NCBI RefSeq assembly: GCF_003185895.1
Contig: NZ_QHLY01000012.1
Location: forward strand, 868,001-932,000
Reading direction: 5' to 3'
DNA length: 64,000 nt
Source of the DNA: Cryobacterium arcticum
Lineage (GTDB): Bacteria > Actinomycetota > Actinomycetes > Actinomycetales > Microbacteriaceae
Below, piece by piece: positions 56,044 through 64,000 of the stretch (positions are counted from its first letter, which is position 1; each line of letters opens with the position of its first letter). The position numbers and the translations under genes are program-made. Under the pieces are notes generated by a model, which was not told the DNA's origin, made no database searches, and worked only from the letters and a program-made list of their open reading frames with translations.

Positions 56044-56072
56044 CTGCCAGGCGTTCCTGAAGTCTCTACACT
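56044..56072 (+). promoter_or_regulatory. promoter of the DUF4031 gene, leaderless
   Basis: CTGCCA, a 17-base spacer and TACACT; the hexamer ends 6 bases before the ATG at 56079. The interval 55942-56043 between the two divergent promoters holds nothing else. Confidence 0.6.
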
Positions 56073-56078
56073 CGCAGA

Positions 56079-56366
56079 ATGGGCATTCTGATCGACCAGC
56101 CGGCCTGGCCGGCCCACGGCACCCTCTGGTCCCACGTTGTCAGCGATTCGTCGATCGAGGAGCTGCACGCCTTCGCTGCCGCGCAGGGCCTTCCGCCCCG
56201 CAGCTTCGACCTCGACCACTACGACGCACCCCAGGCACGCTACGACGACCTGGTCGCGGCCGGTGCAGAGCCGGTCGACTTCCGCGGGCTGGTGACCCGG
56301 CTGCGCGCCAGCGGACTGCGCATCACCGCCAGGGAGCGCCGCTCCCGCCGCCACGACGTCGACTAA
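56079..56366 (+). CDS. DUF4031 protein
   Basis: 95 aa. It matches the DUF4031 family through the start GILIDQPAWPAHGTLWSHVVSD, PPRSFDLDHYDAP, and a basic C terminus. Function unknown. No ribosome binding site; the ATG sits at the predicted transcription start. It converges on the propeller-like gene with a 17-base gap. Confidence 0.8.
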   Translation: MGILIDQPAWPAHGTLWSHVVSDSSIEELHAFAAAQGLPPRSFDLDHYDAPQARYDDLVAAGAEPVDFRGLVTRLRASGLRITARERRSRRHDVD

Positions 56367-56383
56367 CTCTTCGGCTCCCACCG

Positions 56384-57838
56384 TCACCAGGTGGCGTCGA
56401 TGCCGACGATGCTGCGGGTGATGCCGCCCGTGGCCAGATCGACGAAGACCGTCGTCGCGGTTGTCGCCTGCGGTTCGACCGGGTAGCCGTCCGAGACCTG
56501 CGTGTTCCTGTTCGGCACCGTCTGCACGGCCAGGTACTGGTCATTGGGCGAGATCCCGAACCCGACGATGGTCTCGTTCGCCAGCACCGGCTCGTAGACC
56601 AACCTGCTGCTCTCGGCTCCCGGAGCCCCGGTCACCAGGGTCAGGTATTGCCGCACCCGCCCGCTCGACTGATCGAATTCGGCCACCCGCTGCACGTAGC
56701 CCTCTCCCCCGGTGAGGAAGCGCAGTTCGGCGGTGTACGGCGTCGTCCCGGCTACGGTCTGCGGCACGATGGCCTCTTCGGTGCCGCGGGACAGGTCGAG
56801 CACGTACTGGCTGGCCTGATCGGAGACGGCGATCCGGAGCCCGTCGGGGGCGAAGGCGGTGAGGTTGGGGAACTGCCCGATCGGGATGGGCTCTGCGCGA
56901 CCGGTCGGGTCGATCAGCAGCAGGGTGGTGTCGAAGAGTTGCACCACGATCTCGGCCCGGCGAGCCATGAAGCCCCAGCTGATCGCCTGCACCGGTTGGC
57001 CGTCGAGACCGGCGACCGTATCGACGGTGCCGCGGGTGAGGTCGAGCAGGAACAGGGTGTTGTCGTAGACCTCCCCGGTCGCGCCGGGCAGGCTGCTGAA
57101 CCGGAACCCGATCGTGGAAGACACCGTGGAGGCCTGCAGCTCCCGCACCGTGCCGGTACCGGGCAGCGTGAGTTCGGCGGCGACGCCGTCCGCTCCGACG
57201 AGGCTGAGCCGGTTGGAGAGGTCGTCGGCGAGGGTGACGACCACGAGTTCATCGCCGATCGGCACGAACGCCTGGATGTACGGCGCCGAGAAGACGGTAT
57301 CGGTCTCTGCGTCGCCGATAGCGGTTCGGATCACCCGGTCCGGTTGTTTGGTGGTCTCGCCCGGAAGGGCCGGCGACCGGTTGAGCAGGAACAGGGGCGC
57401 TTCATCGGTGTGGAAGGACGCCGACAGCTCTGACACCCGGTCGTCGAACGGGCCGGTGACCCCGGCCACATCGACGGTGTATGCGGTGTCGTACGCCAGT
57501 GGCTGCGAGAAGACGATCACGATGGTGTCATTCACGGTCTGCACCTGCACCGGGCTGGGCGGATTGATCTGCACCTGGTCGGCGTCGACCTCCGCAAGTT
57601 GCTGGTTGGTCTCCAGCACCAGCCGCTGATTCGCCTGGCTGACCACGGCGGTGGTGTCGACGGTGGAGCCGGTGAGCCGGGGACCGTTCAGCACGTTGAC
57701 GGCCACCAGGCCCAGGCAGAGCAGGAGCAGGCCGACCAGCAGGGCGGCGAGGGTGCGGCGGAAGCGCCGGTCGGTGGTCTCCGGGCCGGCGGGCGCACCG
57801 GAGCGCTGGTCTGTGGAAGAGCCCCAGTCAGTAGACAT
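56384..57838 (-). CDS. membrane-anchored Ig-like/beta-propeller protein, unknown
   Basis: 484 aa. One transmembrane helix near residues 27-50 (LAALLVGLLLLCLGLVAVNVL), an Ig-like segment (VNDTIVIVFSQPLAYDTAYTVDVAG) around 90-140, then repeated strands with NLTAFAPDGLRIAVS and GISPNDQYLAVQT that look like beta-propeller blades. Probably an extracellular sensor or scaffold. It overlaps the TIGR03943 gene by 11 bases, so they are co-transcribed. Confidence 0.7.
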   Translation of the reverse strand: MSTDWGSSTDQRSGAPAGPETTDRRFRRTLAALLVGLLLLCLGLVAVNVLNGPRLTGSTVDTTAVVSQANQRLVLETNQQLAEVDADQVQINPPSPVQVQTVNDTIVIVFSQPLAYDTAYTVDVAGVTGPFDDRVSELSASFHTDEAPLFLLNRSPALPGETTKQPDRVIRTAIGDAETDTVFSAPYIQAFVPIGDELVVVTLADDLSNRLSLVGADGVAAELTLPGTGTVRELQASTVSSTIGFRFSSLPGATGEVYDNTLFLLDLTRGTVDTVAGLDGQPVQAISWGFMARRAEIVVQLFDTTLLLIDPTGRAEPIPIGQFPNLTAFAPDGLRIAVSDQASQYVLDLSRGTEEAIVPQTVAGTTPYTAELRFLTGGEGYVQRVAEFDQSSGRVRQYLTLVTGAPGAESSRLVYEPVLANETIVGFGISPNDQYLAVQTVPNRNTQVSDGYPVEPQATTATTVFVDLATGGITRSIVGIDATW

Positions 57839-58649
57839 ACGGATCGCTCGGCTGGTCGACGGATTCGATGGTGCTGGGCTGCACGGCAAGCGTGTTCGTG
57901 GAGGTGGCGCTCGGGTTGGCCGCGAAGAAGCCCGTCACTTCGACCCAGTCGTCGGTGTTGTAGCTGTTGCTCCAGCCCGGCTGATACACGGGAAGCCCGA
58001 TGGGTTGCGCGTCGACGGCGCAACAGGTGACGACGAACCGCGCGACGTAGAAGACGTTCTCAGGGTCGCTGGCATCGGGCAACACGAAGCCGGTCACCCT
58101 GGCGGTCTTGTCGGTGTAGAGCGCCGGGTCATCTGACTGTGCCAGCAGCGACACCCATTCCTTGACGCTGAGGCGCTCATAGTCACCGGTGCCCACCAGG
58201 GTGGCGGCCTGGTCGGCCGCTTCAGCGGTGTCGAGGCCACCGGAGTTGACCTCGCGCTGCGTCGCGGTCGCGCTGGTCAGAGTGGCGGGAGGCACCATCA
58301 GCACGGCCACCGCCGCGACCGTGAGCAACACGGCGCTGCCGACGAGGGCGAGCGTGTTCCGGCGCGGTGACCGGGACTGGCCGGTGGCGGGTGCGGGCAC
58401 CACGAAGGATGCGACCACGAAGACCAGGCCGAGGGCGGCCATCACCAGAGTGAAGCCGAAGTAGCGGGGGTGGATGTACAGGCCCAGTTGGCCGGTCACG
58501 CCGAGCCAGACCGTCGCGACCACGACCACGAGGCTCAGCCCGATGCCGCGCCAGCGTTCGGCCAGGCGGCCGGACCAGTCGGGCGCGTGGCGCCGGGTGC
58601 GGTTGTCGGTGCGCTGTTTCGGGCTGCCGGTCCCGGCATCAGCCGACAT
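57828..58649 (-). CDS. TIGR03943-family putative permease subunit
   Basis: 273 aa. Two hydrophobic segments near the N terminus and one around residues 95-120 precede a soluble domain with VARFVVTCCAVDAQPIGLPV, the Cys-Cys motif typical of TIGR03943/YcgQ proteins. These are nearly always paired with a DUF318-type permease, as here (11-base overlap). Metal binding is suggested by the Cys pair but is unproven. Confidence 0.85.
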   Translation of the reverse strand: MSADAGTGSPKQRTDNRTRRHAPDWSGRLAERWRGIGLSLVVVVATVWLGVTGQLGLYIHPRYFGFTLVMAALGLVFVVASFVVPAPATGQSRSPRRNTLALVGSAVLLTVAAVAVLMVPPATLTSATATQREVNSGGLDTAEAADQAATLVGTGDYERLSVKEWVSLLAQSDDPALYTDKTARVTGFVLPDASDPENVFYVARFVVTCCAVDAQPIGLPVYQPGWSNSYNTDDWVEVTGFFAANPSATSTNTLAVQPSTIESVDQPSDPYVY

Positions 58650-59670
58650 AGTTCACCAGCAATCCGGCCGCTGCGCTCATCAGCGCCACAAGCGCTGTGA
58701 TCTGAACGAGGGTTCTCGTGGTGAAGGTCGTGCGCATCAGCGCCAACATCTTGACGTCGATCATGGCTCCGAAGGTGAGGAAGGCGGCGATGCCGCCGGG
58801 CATGAAGGTGCTGCCGAACGACAGCACGAAAAAGGCATCCACGTTGGAACAGACCGCGACAATGAAAGCGAGTGCCATCATCGCCAGCACCGACCAGACC
58901 GGGTTGCTGCCCAGTGCGAGCAGCACCGACCTGGGCACGAAGACCTGGGTGAGTGCGGCCAGGAGCGATCCCACGAAGAGCGCAGGCATGATGACCGCGG
59001 TCTCCCGGGCGAAGAGGTCGACCGATTTCTGCATCCGTCCGGCTGCGGGCGGGTGCGGGTGGTCATGCTCGTGACCGTCCTGCTCTGGCCGGGCGCAGGA
59101 TGCAGCGAAGTCGGGGGTGAGGAGACTGTCGGGATCGGGGTGCCGACTGTACAGCCAGCCGATCACGTTCGCGATCACGAAGCCCGCCACGATCCGGGTG
59201 ACCAGGATGCCGTCGTCGAACCCGAAGGCATGGTGGGTGGTGATGATCGTGATCGGGTTGAGAATGGGCGCGGCCAACAGGAAGGTGATCGACTCCGGCA
59301 CGGTGAATCCGCCGACCATGAATCCTCTGGCCAGGGGCACGTTGCCGCATTCGCAGACGGGAAAGAACATGCCCAGCAGCGAGATCGATGCGCGCCTGAG
59401 CAGCGGTTGGCGCGGCAGGAACCTGGTCAGGAACCCGTGCGGCAGCCAGACCTGCACCACCGTGGACAGCAGAATGCCGAGGAAGACGAACGGTGCCGAT
59501 TCGATGATCACGCTGAGCGCGAGCGTCACGGTGTCCTGGGCGCGATCCGGCAAGCCCCAGCCGGCGAAGGCCGGGCTCAATGCCCGCACCAGGAAGGCCA
59601 GCGCGACAAGCACCACTCCGAGGATCAGGCCGGTGGGCACGCGCCGCACCGTCCCCCGATCCCTGTGCAT
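58639..59670 (-). CDS. DUF318/ArsP-type permease
   Basis: 343 aa with about eight hydrophobic segments. The permease signature is seen in GMFFPVCECGNVPLARGFMVGGF and FIVAVCSNVDAFFVLSFG; the CECGN Cys pair is typical. A His-rich cytoplasmic loop (EQDGHEHDHPHPPA) lies in the middle and could bind a divalent metal. With the TIGR03943 protein it forms a probable efflux or metal-handling pair. First gene of the three-gene operon. Confidence 0.88.
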   Translation of the reverse strand: MHRDRGTVRRVPTGLILGVVLVALAFLVRALSPAFAGWGLPDRAQDTVTLALSVIIESAPFVFLGILLSTVVQVWLPHGFLTRFLPRQPLLRRASISLLGMFFPVCECGNVPLARGFMVGGFTVPESITFLLAAPILNPITIITTHHAFGFDDGILVTRIVAGFVIANVIGWLYSRHPDPDSLLTPDFAASCARPEQDGHEHDHPHPPAAGRMQKSVDLFARETAVIMPALFVGSLLAALTQVFVPRSVLLALGSNPVWSVLAMMALAFIVAVCSNVDAFFVLSFGSTFMPGGIAAFLTFGAMIDVKMLALMRTTFTTRTLVQITALVALMSAAAGLLVNYVG

Positions 59671-59755
59671 CCGTCAACCCTAACCGAGTCGGGCGAACGC
59701 ACCGTACGCCGCGACCAGACCCATACCGCCGGCGGCATGCATCGCCGCGGGCACG

Positions 59756-59795
59756 AAGAAAGCGGTGCCGCCCTCTCGGGCTGCACCGCTTTCTT
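59756..59795. terminator. bidirectional terminator after rne
   Basis: AAGAAAGCGGTGC pairs with GCACCGCTTTCTT across a 14-base loop, with T-rich 3' flanks on both strands. It lies about 50 bases after the rne stop. Confidence 0.85.
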
Positions 59796-59843
59796 TTGCC
59801 GTGACCGGCCTGTTGGCCGACGCCGGACGACTCAGGACCGCTG

Positions 59844-62570
59844 TTAGCGGGCGTCCTCCGTGGGGATCACGATCGGCTGCACAGAGGCGGTGGGTCCACC
59901 GGCTGTGGTGACCCGACGGCTGCGCGAGCGGCCCTGGCCGGGCTGCTTGGGCTCCGGCAGCGAGTCCAGCACGGAGTCGAGCAGCTGGTCGGTGACCTGC
60001 TTGCTGACCGGGCGCCGGTTACGCGGCGACTTCGTCACCGGGATGTCCAGGATGGCGACACCTTCGGACTCGACAGAGCCGCCCTCGACGGAGTCACGCG
60101 GCGCCGGTTCGGCCTGCACCGAGTCGGACTGCGCCCGCCCGGAGCGCACCGGAGGCAGCAGGTCGTCCAGGCTGACGGACGCCTGGGCATCGGCGGCTGG
60201 CGAGCTCTCCGCTGCGGACTGACCGCCGCGTACACCGGATCGGCCGCGGCCGCCTCGTGAGCTAGAACGCGAACCCGAATCGGACCCGCTCTGGTTGTGC
60301 GCCGCGTCGGTGTTCGTGGCGTCGATGTTCGCGGGCGCGCTGTGTGCCGGCGAGGTCTCGGCCGGCACGGTGTTCGCCTGGTCTGTGCTCGCCTGGTCGG
60401 TGCTCGGCGCATCGACGGTCGCGTCGACAGCCGGAGCATCCGTCTCGGCCGGCGTGATCACGGGGATCGAGCCGGTGAGCGACCGTGAGATGGTGCGGGC
60501 AGCGATCAGCGCGAGGGCGTGCTTGGCGTCCTCGGTGATGCCGTGCGTGCCGTGGCCGGTCTTGGCGGCGTCGGACTGCGCGGCGGCGGAGCCCGCCGAT
60601 CCGTGAGACGAACCCTGGCCGGTCGAACCGTTGCGGGAGCCGTTGTGGCTGCCGTCGTGGCCGTTCGCGGGGCCGTTGCCGGCAGACTTGCTGCGCGGGC
60701 GACGTTCCTGCGGCGGCTGCGCGGTCTGACGGTGCTTCACCACGGGGTCGTGGTGGATGACGATTCCACGCCCGGCGCATGCTTCGCAGTTCTCGCTGAA
60801 GGACTCGAGCAGCCCCAGGCCCAGCTTCTTCCGGGTCATCTGCACGAGTCCGAGCGAGGTCACCTCGGCCACCTGGTGCTTGGTGCGGTCGCGGCTGAGG
60901 CACTCGACGAGGCGCCGGAGCACCAGGTCGCGGTTGGACTCGAGCACCATGTCGATGAAGTCGACCACGATGATGCCGCCGATGTCGCGCAGGCGCAGCT
61001 GACGCACGATCTCGTCGGCCGCCTCGAGGTTGTTCTTGGTGACGGTCTCTTCCAGGTTGCCGCCTGAACCGACGAACTTGCCGGTGTTGACGTCGACCAC
61101 GGTCATGGCCTCGGTGCGGTCGATCACGAGCGAACCGCCGGACGGCAGCCAGACCTTGCGGTCCAACGCCTTCTCGATCTGTTCGGAGATGCGGTACTCG
61201 TCGAACGCGTCGCGTTCACCGTCGTAGCGCTGCACGCGTTCGACCAGGTCGGGCGCGACCTGGCGCAGGTAGGACTCGATGACCTCCTGGGCGTCGTCAC
61301 CGGAGATGACCATCTTGTGGAAATCCTCGTTGAAGACGTCGCGCACGATCTTGATCAGCAGGTCCGGTTCGCTGTGCAGCAGGGCCGGTCCTGAGACCGT
61401 CTCGACCTGCTTGGCGATGGATGCCCACTGCGCGGTCAGGCGGTTGACGTCGAGGGTGAGCTGTTCGTCGGTGGCGCCTTCGGCGGCGGTGCGCACGATG
61501 ACGCCGACGTTGTCGGGCAGCACCTCTTTGAGGATCTTCTTCAGCCGGGCCCGCTCGGTGTCGGGGAGCTTGCGGCTGATCCCGTTCATCGAGCCGTTGG
61601 GCACGTAGACGAGGTAGCGGCCGGGCAGCGAGACCTGGCTGGTGAGGCGGGCACCCTTGTGACCGATCGGGTCCTTGGTGACCTGCACGAGCACCTTGTC
61701 GCCCGGCTTGAGGGCCAGCTCGATACGGCGGGTCTGGGCATTGCCCGGGGAGTTGACCGCGGCGGCGTCCCAGTCCACCTCACCGGAGTACAGCACGGCG
61801 TTGCGGCCGCGTCCGATGTCGACGAACGCGGCTTCCATGCTGGGCAGCACGTTCTGCACCCGGCCGAGGTAAACGTTGCCGATGAGGGACGCGTCCTGGT
61901 TCTTGGCGACGTAGTGCTCAACGAGCACGCCGTCTTCAAGAACGCCGATCTGGATCTTGTTGTGCTTGGCCCGCACGACCATGGCGCGGTCGACCGACTC
62001 GCGGCGGGCGAGGAACTCGGCCTCGGTGATGACGGGCCGGCGGCGGCCGGCGTCGCGGCCGTCGCGGCGGCGCTGCTTCTTCGCTTCGAGGCGGGTCGAC
62101 CCCTTGATGCGCTGCGGCTCGGTGATGAGCTCGGGTTCGCGGGTGGTGCGCACCCGCACGACCGTGTTGGCCGGGTCGTCGCTGCGGCCCTCTTCACCCG
62201 TGCGGCGGCGAGCACGGCGACGGACCGTCGATGCCTCTTCTGAGTCGTCGTCCTCGTCGTCGAGCTGACGTGCTCCGGATCGCACCGGTGCGGGCAGAAT
62301 CGCCGGCGCCTGGAAAATCAGGGATGTCGTCGGGCGGCGGACCACCTCGACGGACTCATCGAACGGGGTCGGCAGCGCCGGGAAGGCGACCGGCTGGTCG
62401 ACGGCGTCAGCGGCCAGCGCCTGGGTGTCGATCAGCGTGGGAGCACTGGGCTCCTCGATGACCGGTTCCGGACTGATCGGTTCAGCTTGTCGTGCCGGTG
62501 CTGCCCTTCTGGTTGTTTTGCGAGTGCCGAACAGGCCCTTGCGCTTCTTGTTTTCGTTGTCTTCCACCAT
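59844..62570 (-). CDS. rne: ribonuclease E/G
   Basis: 908 aa. A disordered basic N terminus of about 210 residues precedes the S1 domain (VEHYVAKNQDASLIGNVYLGRV), the RNase H/5'-sensor core, and the DNase I-like catalytic part with IIVVDFIDM. The zinc-link is CEACAGRG. A disordered C terminus of about 280 residues, rich in Asn/Gly/Ser and Thr/Asp/Gln repeats, follows. It is the main endonuclease for mRNA decay and rRNA processing. ATG 62570 is favoured over an adjoining GTG. Confidence 0.95.
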   Translation of the reverse strand: MVEDNENKKRKGLFGTRKTTRRAAPARQAEPISPEPVIEEPSAPTLIDTQALAADAVDQPVAFPALPTPFDESVEVVRRPTTSLIFQAPAILPAPVRSGARQLDDEDDDSEEASTVRRRARRRTGEEGRSDDPANTVVRVRTTREPELITEPQRIKGSTRLEAKKQRRRDGRDAGRRRPVITEAEFLARRESVDRAMVVRAKHNKIQIGVLEDGVLVEHYVAKNQDASLIGNVYLGRVQNVLPSMEAAFVDIGRGRNAVLYSGEVDWDAAAVNSPGNAQTRRIELALKPGDKVLVQVTKDPIGHKGARLTSQVSLPGRYLVYVPNGSMNGISRKLPDTERARLKKILKEVLPDNVGVIVRTAAEGATDEQLTLDVNRLTAQWASIAKQVETVSGPALLHSEPDLLIKIVRDVFNEDFHKMVISGDDAQEVIESYLRQVAPDLVERVQRYDGERDAFDEYRISEQIEKALDRKVWLPSGGSLVIDRTEAMTVVDVNTGKFVGSGGNLEETVTKNNLEAADEIVRQLRLRDIGGIIVVDFIDMVLESNRDLVLRRLVECLSRDRTKHQVAEVTSLGLVQMTRKKLGLGLLESFSENCEACAGRGIVIHHDPVVKHRQTAQPPQERRPRSKSAGNGPANGHDGSHNGSRNGSTGQGSSHGSAGSAAAQSDAAKTGHGTHGITEDAKHALALIAARTISRSLTGSIPVITPAETDAPAVDATVDAPSTDQASTDQANTVPAETSPAHSAPANIDATNTDAAHNQSGSDSGSRSSSRGGRGRSGVRGGQSAAESSPAADAQASVSLDDLLPPVRSGRAQSDSVQAEPAPRDSVEGGSVESEGVAILDIPVTKSPRNRRPVSKQVTDQLLDSVLDSLPEPKQPGQGRSRSRRVTTAGGPTASVQPIVIPTEDAR

Positions 62571-62849
62571 CACTGGTGCGCTCCTTGACCGCTGTGGGTG
62601 ACCGCGCCACCCACCCGGCTACTCTCTCGTGCGACGCTTTCGCTTGCGCGAAAACCCCGCGAATCCTTTTTGCGTTCCGCAACCGGCTCTTGGCTCTGGT
62701 TGCTAATACCTTTGGTCTAGGACCAATGAATCTGGGCGAATGCCGCCCATTAAGCCTTATGGCATCGGTTTGAGCGCGGCTCAAACGACTTCTTCGATTA
62801 TCGCACGCATTCCCAGGGACGCGTGCGCGACACATGACATAATCCTCGA
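62571..62849. promoter_or_regulatory. rne-VKOR divergent control region
   Basis: 279 bases without a gene. A 19-base inverted repeat with arms GTTTGAGC/GCTCAAAC lies at 62768-62786 between the two promoters. The rne side would be a leader of up to about 190 nt; E. coli rne is autoregulated through its leader, so the same is possible here. The VKOR side has CATAAT at 62838. Confidence 0.5.
62838..62843 (+). promoter_or_regulatory. -10 hexamer CATAAT, leaderless start of the VKOR gene
   Basis: CATAAT is followed by 6 bases and the GTG at 62850; there is no ribosome binding site. Confidence 0.5.
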
Positions 62850-63449
62850 GTGCCACAGACAGCGTCAAAAAAGCCTCCCATCGGCCTTGCAATCTTCCTG
62901 ATCATCGCCGGAGCGATCGGCTTCGCGGCCGCTTTCGCACTCACGCTGGACAAGTTCACGATGCTGGCGGATCCCACCGCTCAGCTGTCCTGCAACTTCA
63001 GCGTGCTGGTCGGGTGCAGCACCAACCTGGGGTCCTGGCAGGGCGCCGTGTTCGGCTTTCCGAACCCGCTGATCGGGGTGGCGGCCTGGAGCGTCGTGAT
63101 CACCATCGGGGTCGCCATCCTCTCCGGCGCATCCTTCAAGCGCTGGTTCTGGCTCGGGCTGAACCTCGGCGTCACCGGCGCACTGGTCTTCGTGATCTGG
63201 CTCATGGGCCAGAGCTTCTTCGTGCTCGACGTTCTCTGCCCGTGGTGCATGGTCACCTGGACTGTCACCATCCCGACGTTTTTGGCCGTGACCCTGTACA
63301 ACCTCAAGACGGGCAACATTCCCGTTCCGGCACGTGTCCGGCGCGCGGCGGCTGGCGCATATTCCTGGATCTTCGTGATCACCATCGTCTGCTACCTCAT
63401 CGCGGCCGTGATCGCCCAGCTCCAGATGGACTTCCTCCACCGCCTCTGA
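62850..63449 (+). CDS. vitamin K epoxide reductase family membrane protein
   Basis: 199 aa with five hydrophobic segments. The active-site CxxC is Cys130-Cys133 (CPWC) and the loop pair Cys48/Cys56 is also present, so the electron relay is complete. In bacteria such proteins reoxidise a DsbA-like thioredoxin partner using quinone. No fused thioredoxin domain and no dsbA adjacent. The ndk gene lies on the opposite strand downstream. Confidence 0.92.
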   Translation: MPQTASKKPPIGLAIFLIIAGAIGFAAAFALTLDKFTMLADPTAQLSCNFSVLVGCSTNLGSWQGAVFGFPNPLIGVAAWSVVITIGVAILSGASFKRWFWLGLNLGVTGALVFVIWLMGQSFFVLDVLCPWCMVTWTVTIPTFLAVTLYNLKTGNIPVPARVRRAAAGAYSWIFVITIVCYLIAAVIAQLQMDFLHRL

Positions 63450-63461
63450 CACCCGCGAAAC

Positions 63462-63506
63462 GTGAGAAAAGCCCCGAAAACGGAACGTTTTCGGGGCTTT
63501 TCTCAC
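63462..63506. terminator. bidirectional terminator between VKOR and ndk
   Basis: A perfect 21-bp stem (GTGAGAAAAGCCCCGAAAAC plus one G) closes on GAA, and T-runs within the arms serve both convergent genes. Confidence 0.92.
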
Positions 63507-63530
63507 GGCTCGCGTGGTGGAGCTGGAGGC

Positions 63531-63950
63531 TTAGGCGAACCAGAGTGCCAGTTCACGGGCGGCGGACTCGGGCGAGTCAGAGCCGTGCACCAGGTTCTGC
63601 TGCACCTTCAGGCCCCAGTCCCGGCCCAGGTCACCGCGGATGGTTCCGGGTGCTGCGGTGGTGGGGTCTGTGGTTCCGGCCAGGGCGCGGAAACCCTCGA
63701 TCACGCGGTCACCGGCCACTCGGAGGGCCAGGATCTGGCCGCTTTCCATGAATTCGACGAGCGGTTCGAAGAACGGCTTGCCGGCGTGCTCCGCGTAGTG
63801 CTCAGCGAGCAGCGAACGCTCGGCCTGCACGAGCTTGATGTCGACCAGGGAATATCCCTTGGCCTCGATCCGGCGGAGGATCTCGCCGGAGAGGTTGCGG
63901 GCGACGCCGTCGGGCTTGACCAATACGAGTGTTTCCTGAACCTGAGTCAT
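63531..63950 (-). CDS. ndk: nucleoside diphosphate kinase
   Basis: 139 aa. The active-site His122 lies in VHGSDSPESA, and the N terminus ETLVLVKPDGVARNLSGEIL is canonical. It transfers gamma-phosphate from ATP to other NDPs. AAGGAG precedes the ATG. The last 50 bases of the window are its leader; the promoter lies beyond. Confidence 0.98.
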   Translation of the reverse strand: MTQVQETLVLVKPDGVARNLSGEILRRIEAKGYSLVDIKLVQAERSLLAEHYAEHAGKPFFEPLVEFMESGQILALRVAGDRVIEGFRALAGTTDPTTAAPGTIRGDLGRDWGLKVQQNLVHGSDSPESAARELALWFA

Positions 63951-64000
63951 GTGTTCTCCTTCTGCTGTCTGTCTATTTTTGCGCCGTTGATCATGCAGTA

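Overview
The window looks like chromosome from a high-GC actinobacterium, most likely family Microbacteriaceae (a Cryobacterium- or Leifsonia-like organism). The evidence is strong G/C bias at third codon positions, many GTG starts, and actinobacterial marker families: SepH, DUF3000, DUF3093, DUF3159, DUF3710 and DUF4193. It also carries two typical actinobacterial gene blocks: dut-DUF3710-DUF3159 beside acnA/dxs, and rne/rplU-rpmA-obgE-proBA-nadD-rsfS. I saw no rRNA, insertion sequence, prophage or CRISPR array. The genus-level guess is inference from gene content.

Layout. 1-2.3 kb: most of a large MalT/LuxR-type STAND ATPase regulator running off the left edge, with an 18-bp tandem repeat at its start. 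2.5-7.3 kb: PemK/MazF-like protein, ammonium transporter amt with a GlnR-type double box, ZapE ATPase, rhodanese and SufE. 7.3-14.5 kb: alpha/beta hydrolase, DUF3000 protein with an unusual tail overlapping an RNase D-like gene, and a fadA-fadB beta-oxidation pair. 14.5-16.1 kb: an aldo/keto reductase-MerR pair bracketed by two related palindromes of about 60 bp. 16.1-25.3 kb: dxs, acnA (probable iron box plus a second operator), DUF3159, DUF3710, dut, DUF3093, DUF4193, sepH. 25.3-30.6 kb: winged-helix protein, FUSC protein, TMEM175-type channel, YceI, MpaB-type oxygenase, small membrane protein.

30.6-37.5 kb: glgX-treY-treZ, which should convert glycogen-type glucan to trehalose, followed by a small HTH gene. 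37.6-48.6 kb: flavin oxidoreductases, ABC-F ATPase, YchJ, SOUL and PhnA proteins, a membrane/coiled-coil protein with PspA, and feoA-feoB-nfu with an iron box. 48.7-55.8 kb: tRNA-Ala(GGC), rsfS, a membrane protein, nadD, a 68-aa protein, proA, proB, obgE, rpmA, rplU. 56-59.7 kb: a four-gene block (DUF4031, propeller-like protein, TIGR03943 protein, permease) lying between rplU and rne. 59.8-64 kb: rne, VKOR, ndk.

Regulation is the most informative part. About a dozen genes have a TANNNT-like -10 hexamer ending exactly 6 or 7 bases before the start codon and no ribosome binding site, so leaderless transcription appears common here. Clear intrinsic terminators follow yceI, tRNA-Ala, rpmA, rne and VKOR/ndk. 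I did not find a convincing wholly new multi-gene system. The best candidates for a second look are the paired palindromes around the AKR-MerR cassette, the acnA double operator, the DUF3000 tail, the membrane/coiled-coil partner of PspA, and the leaderless promoter set.
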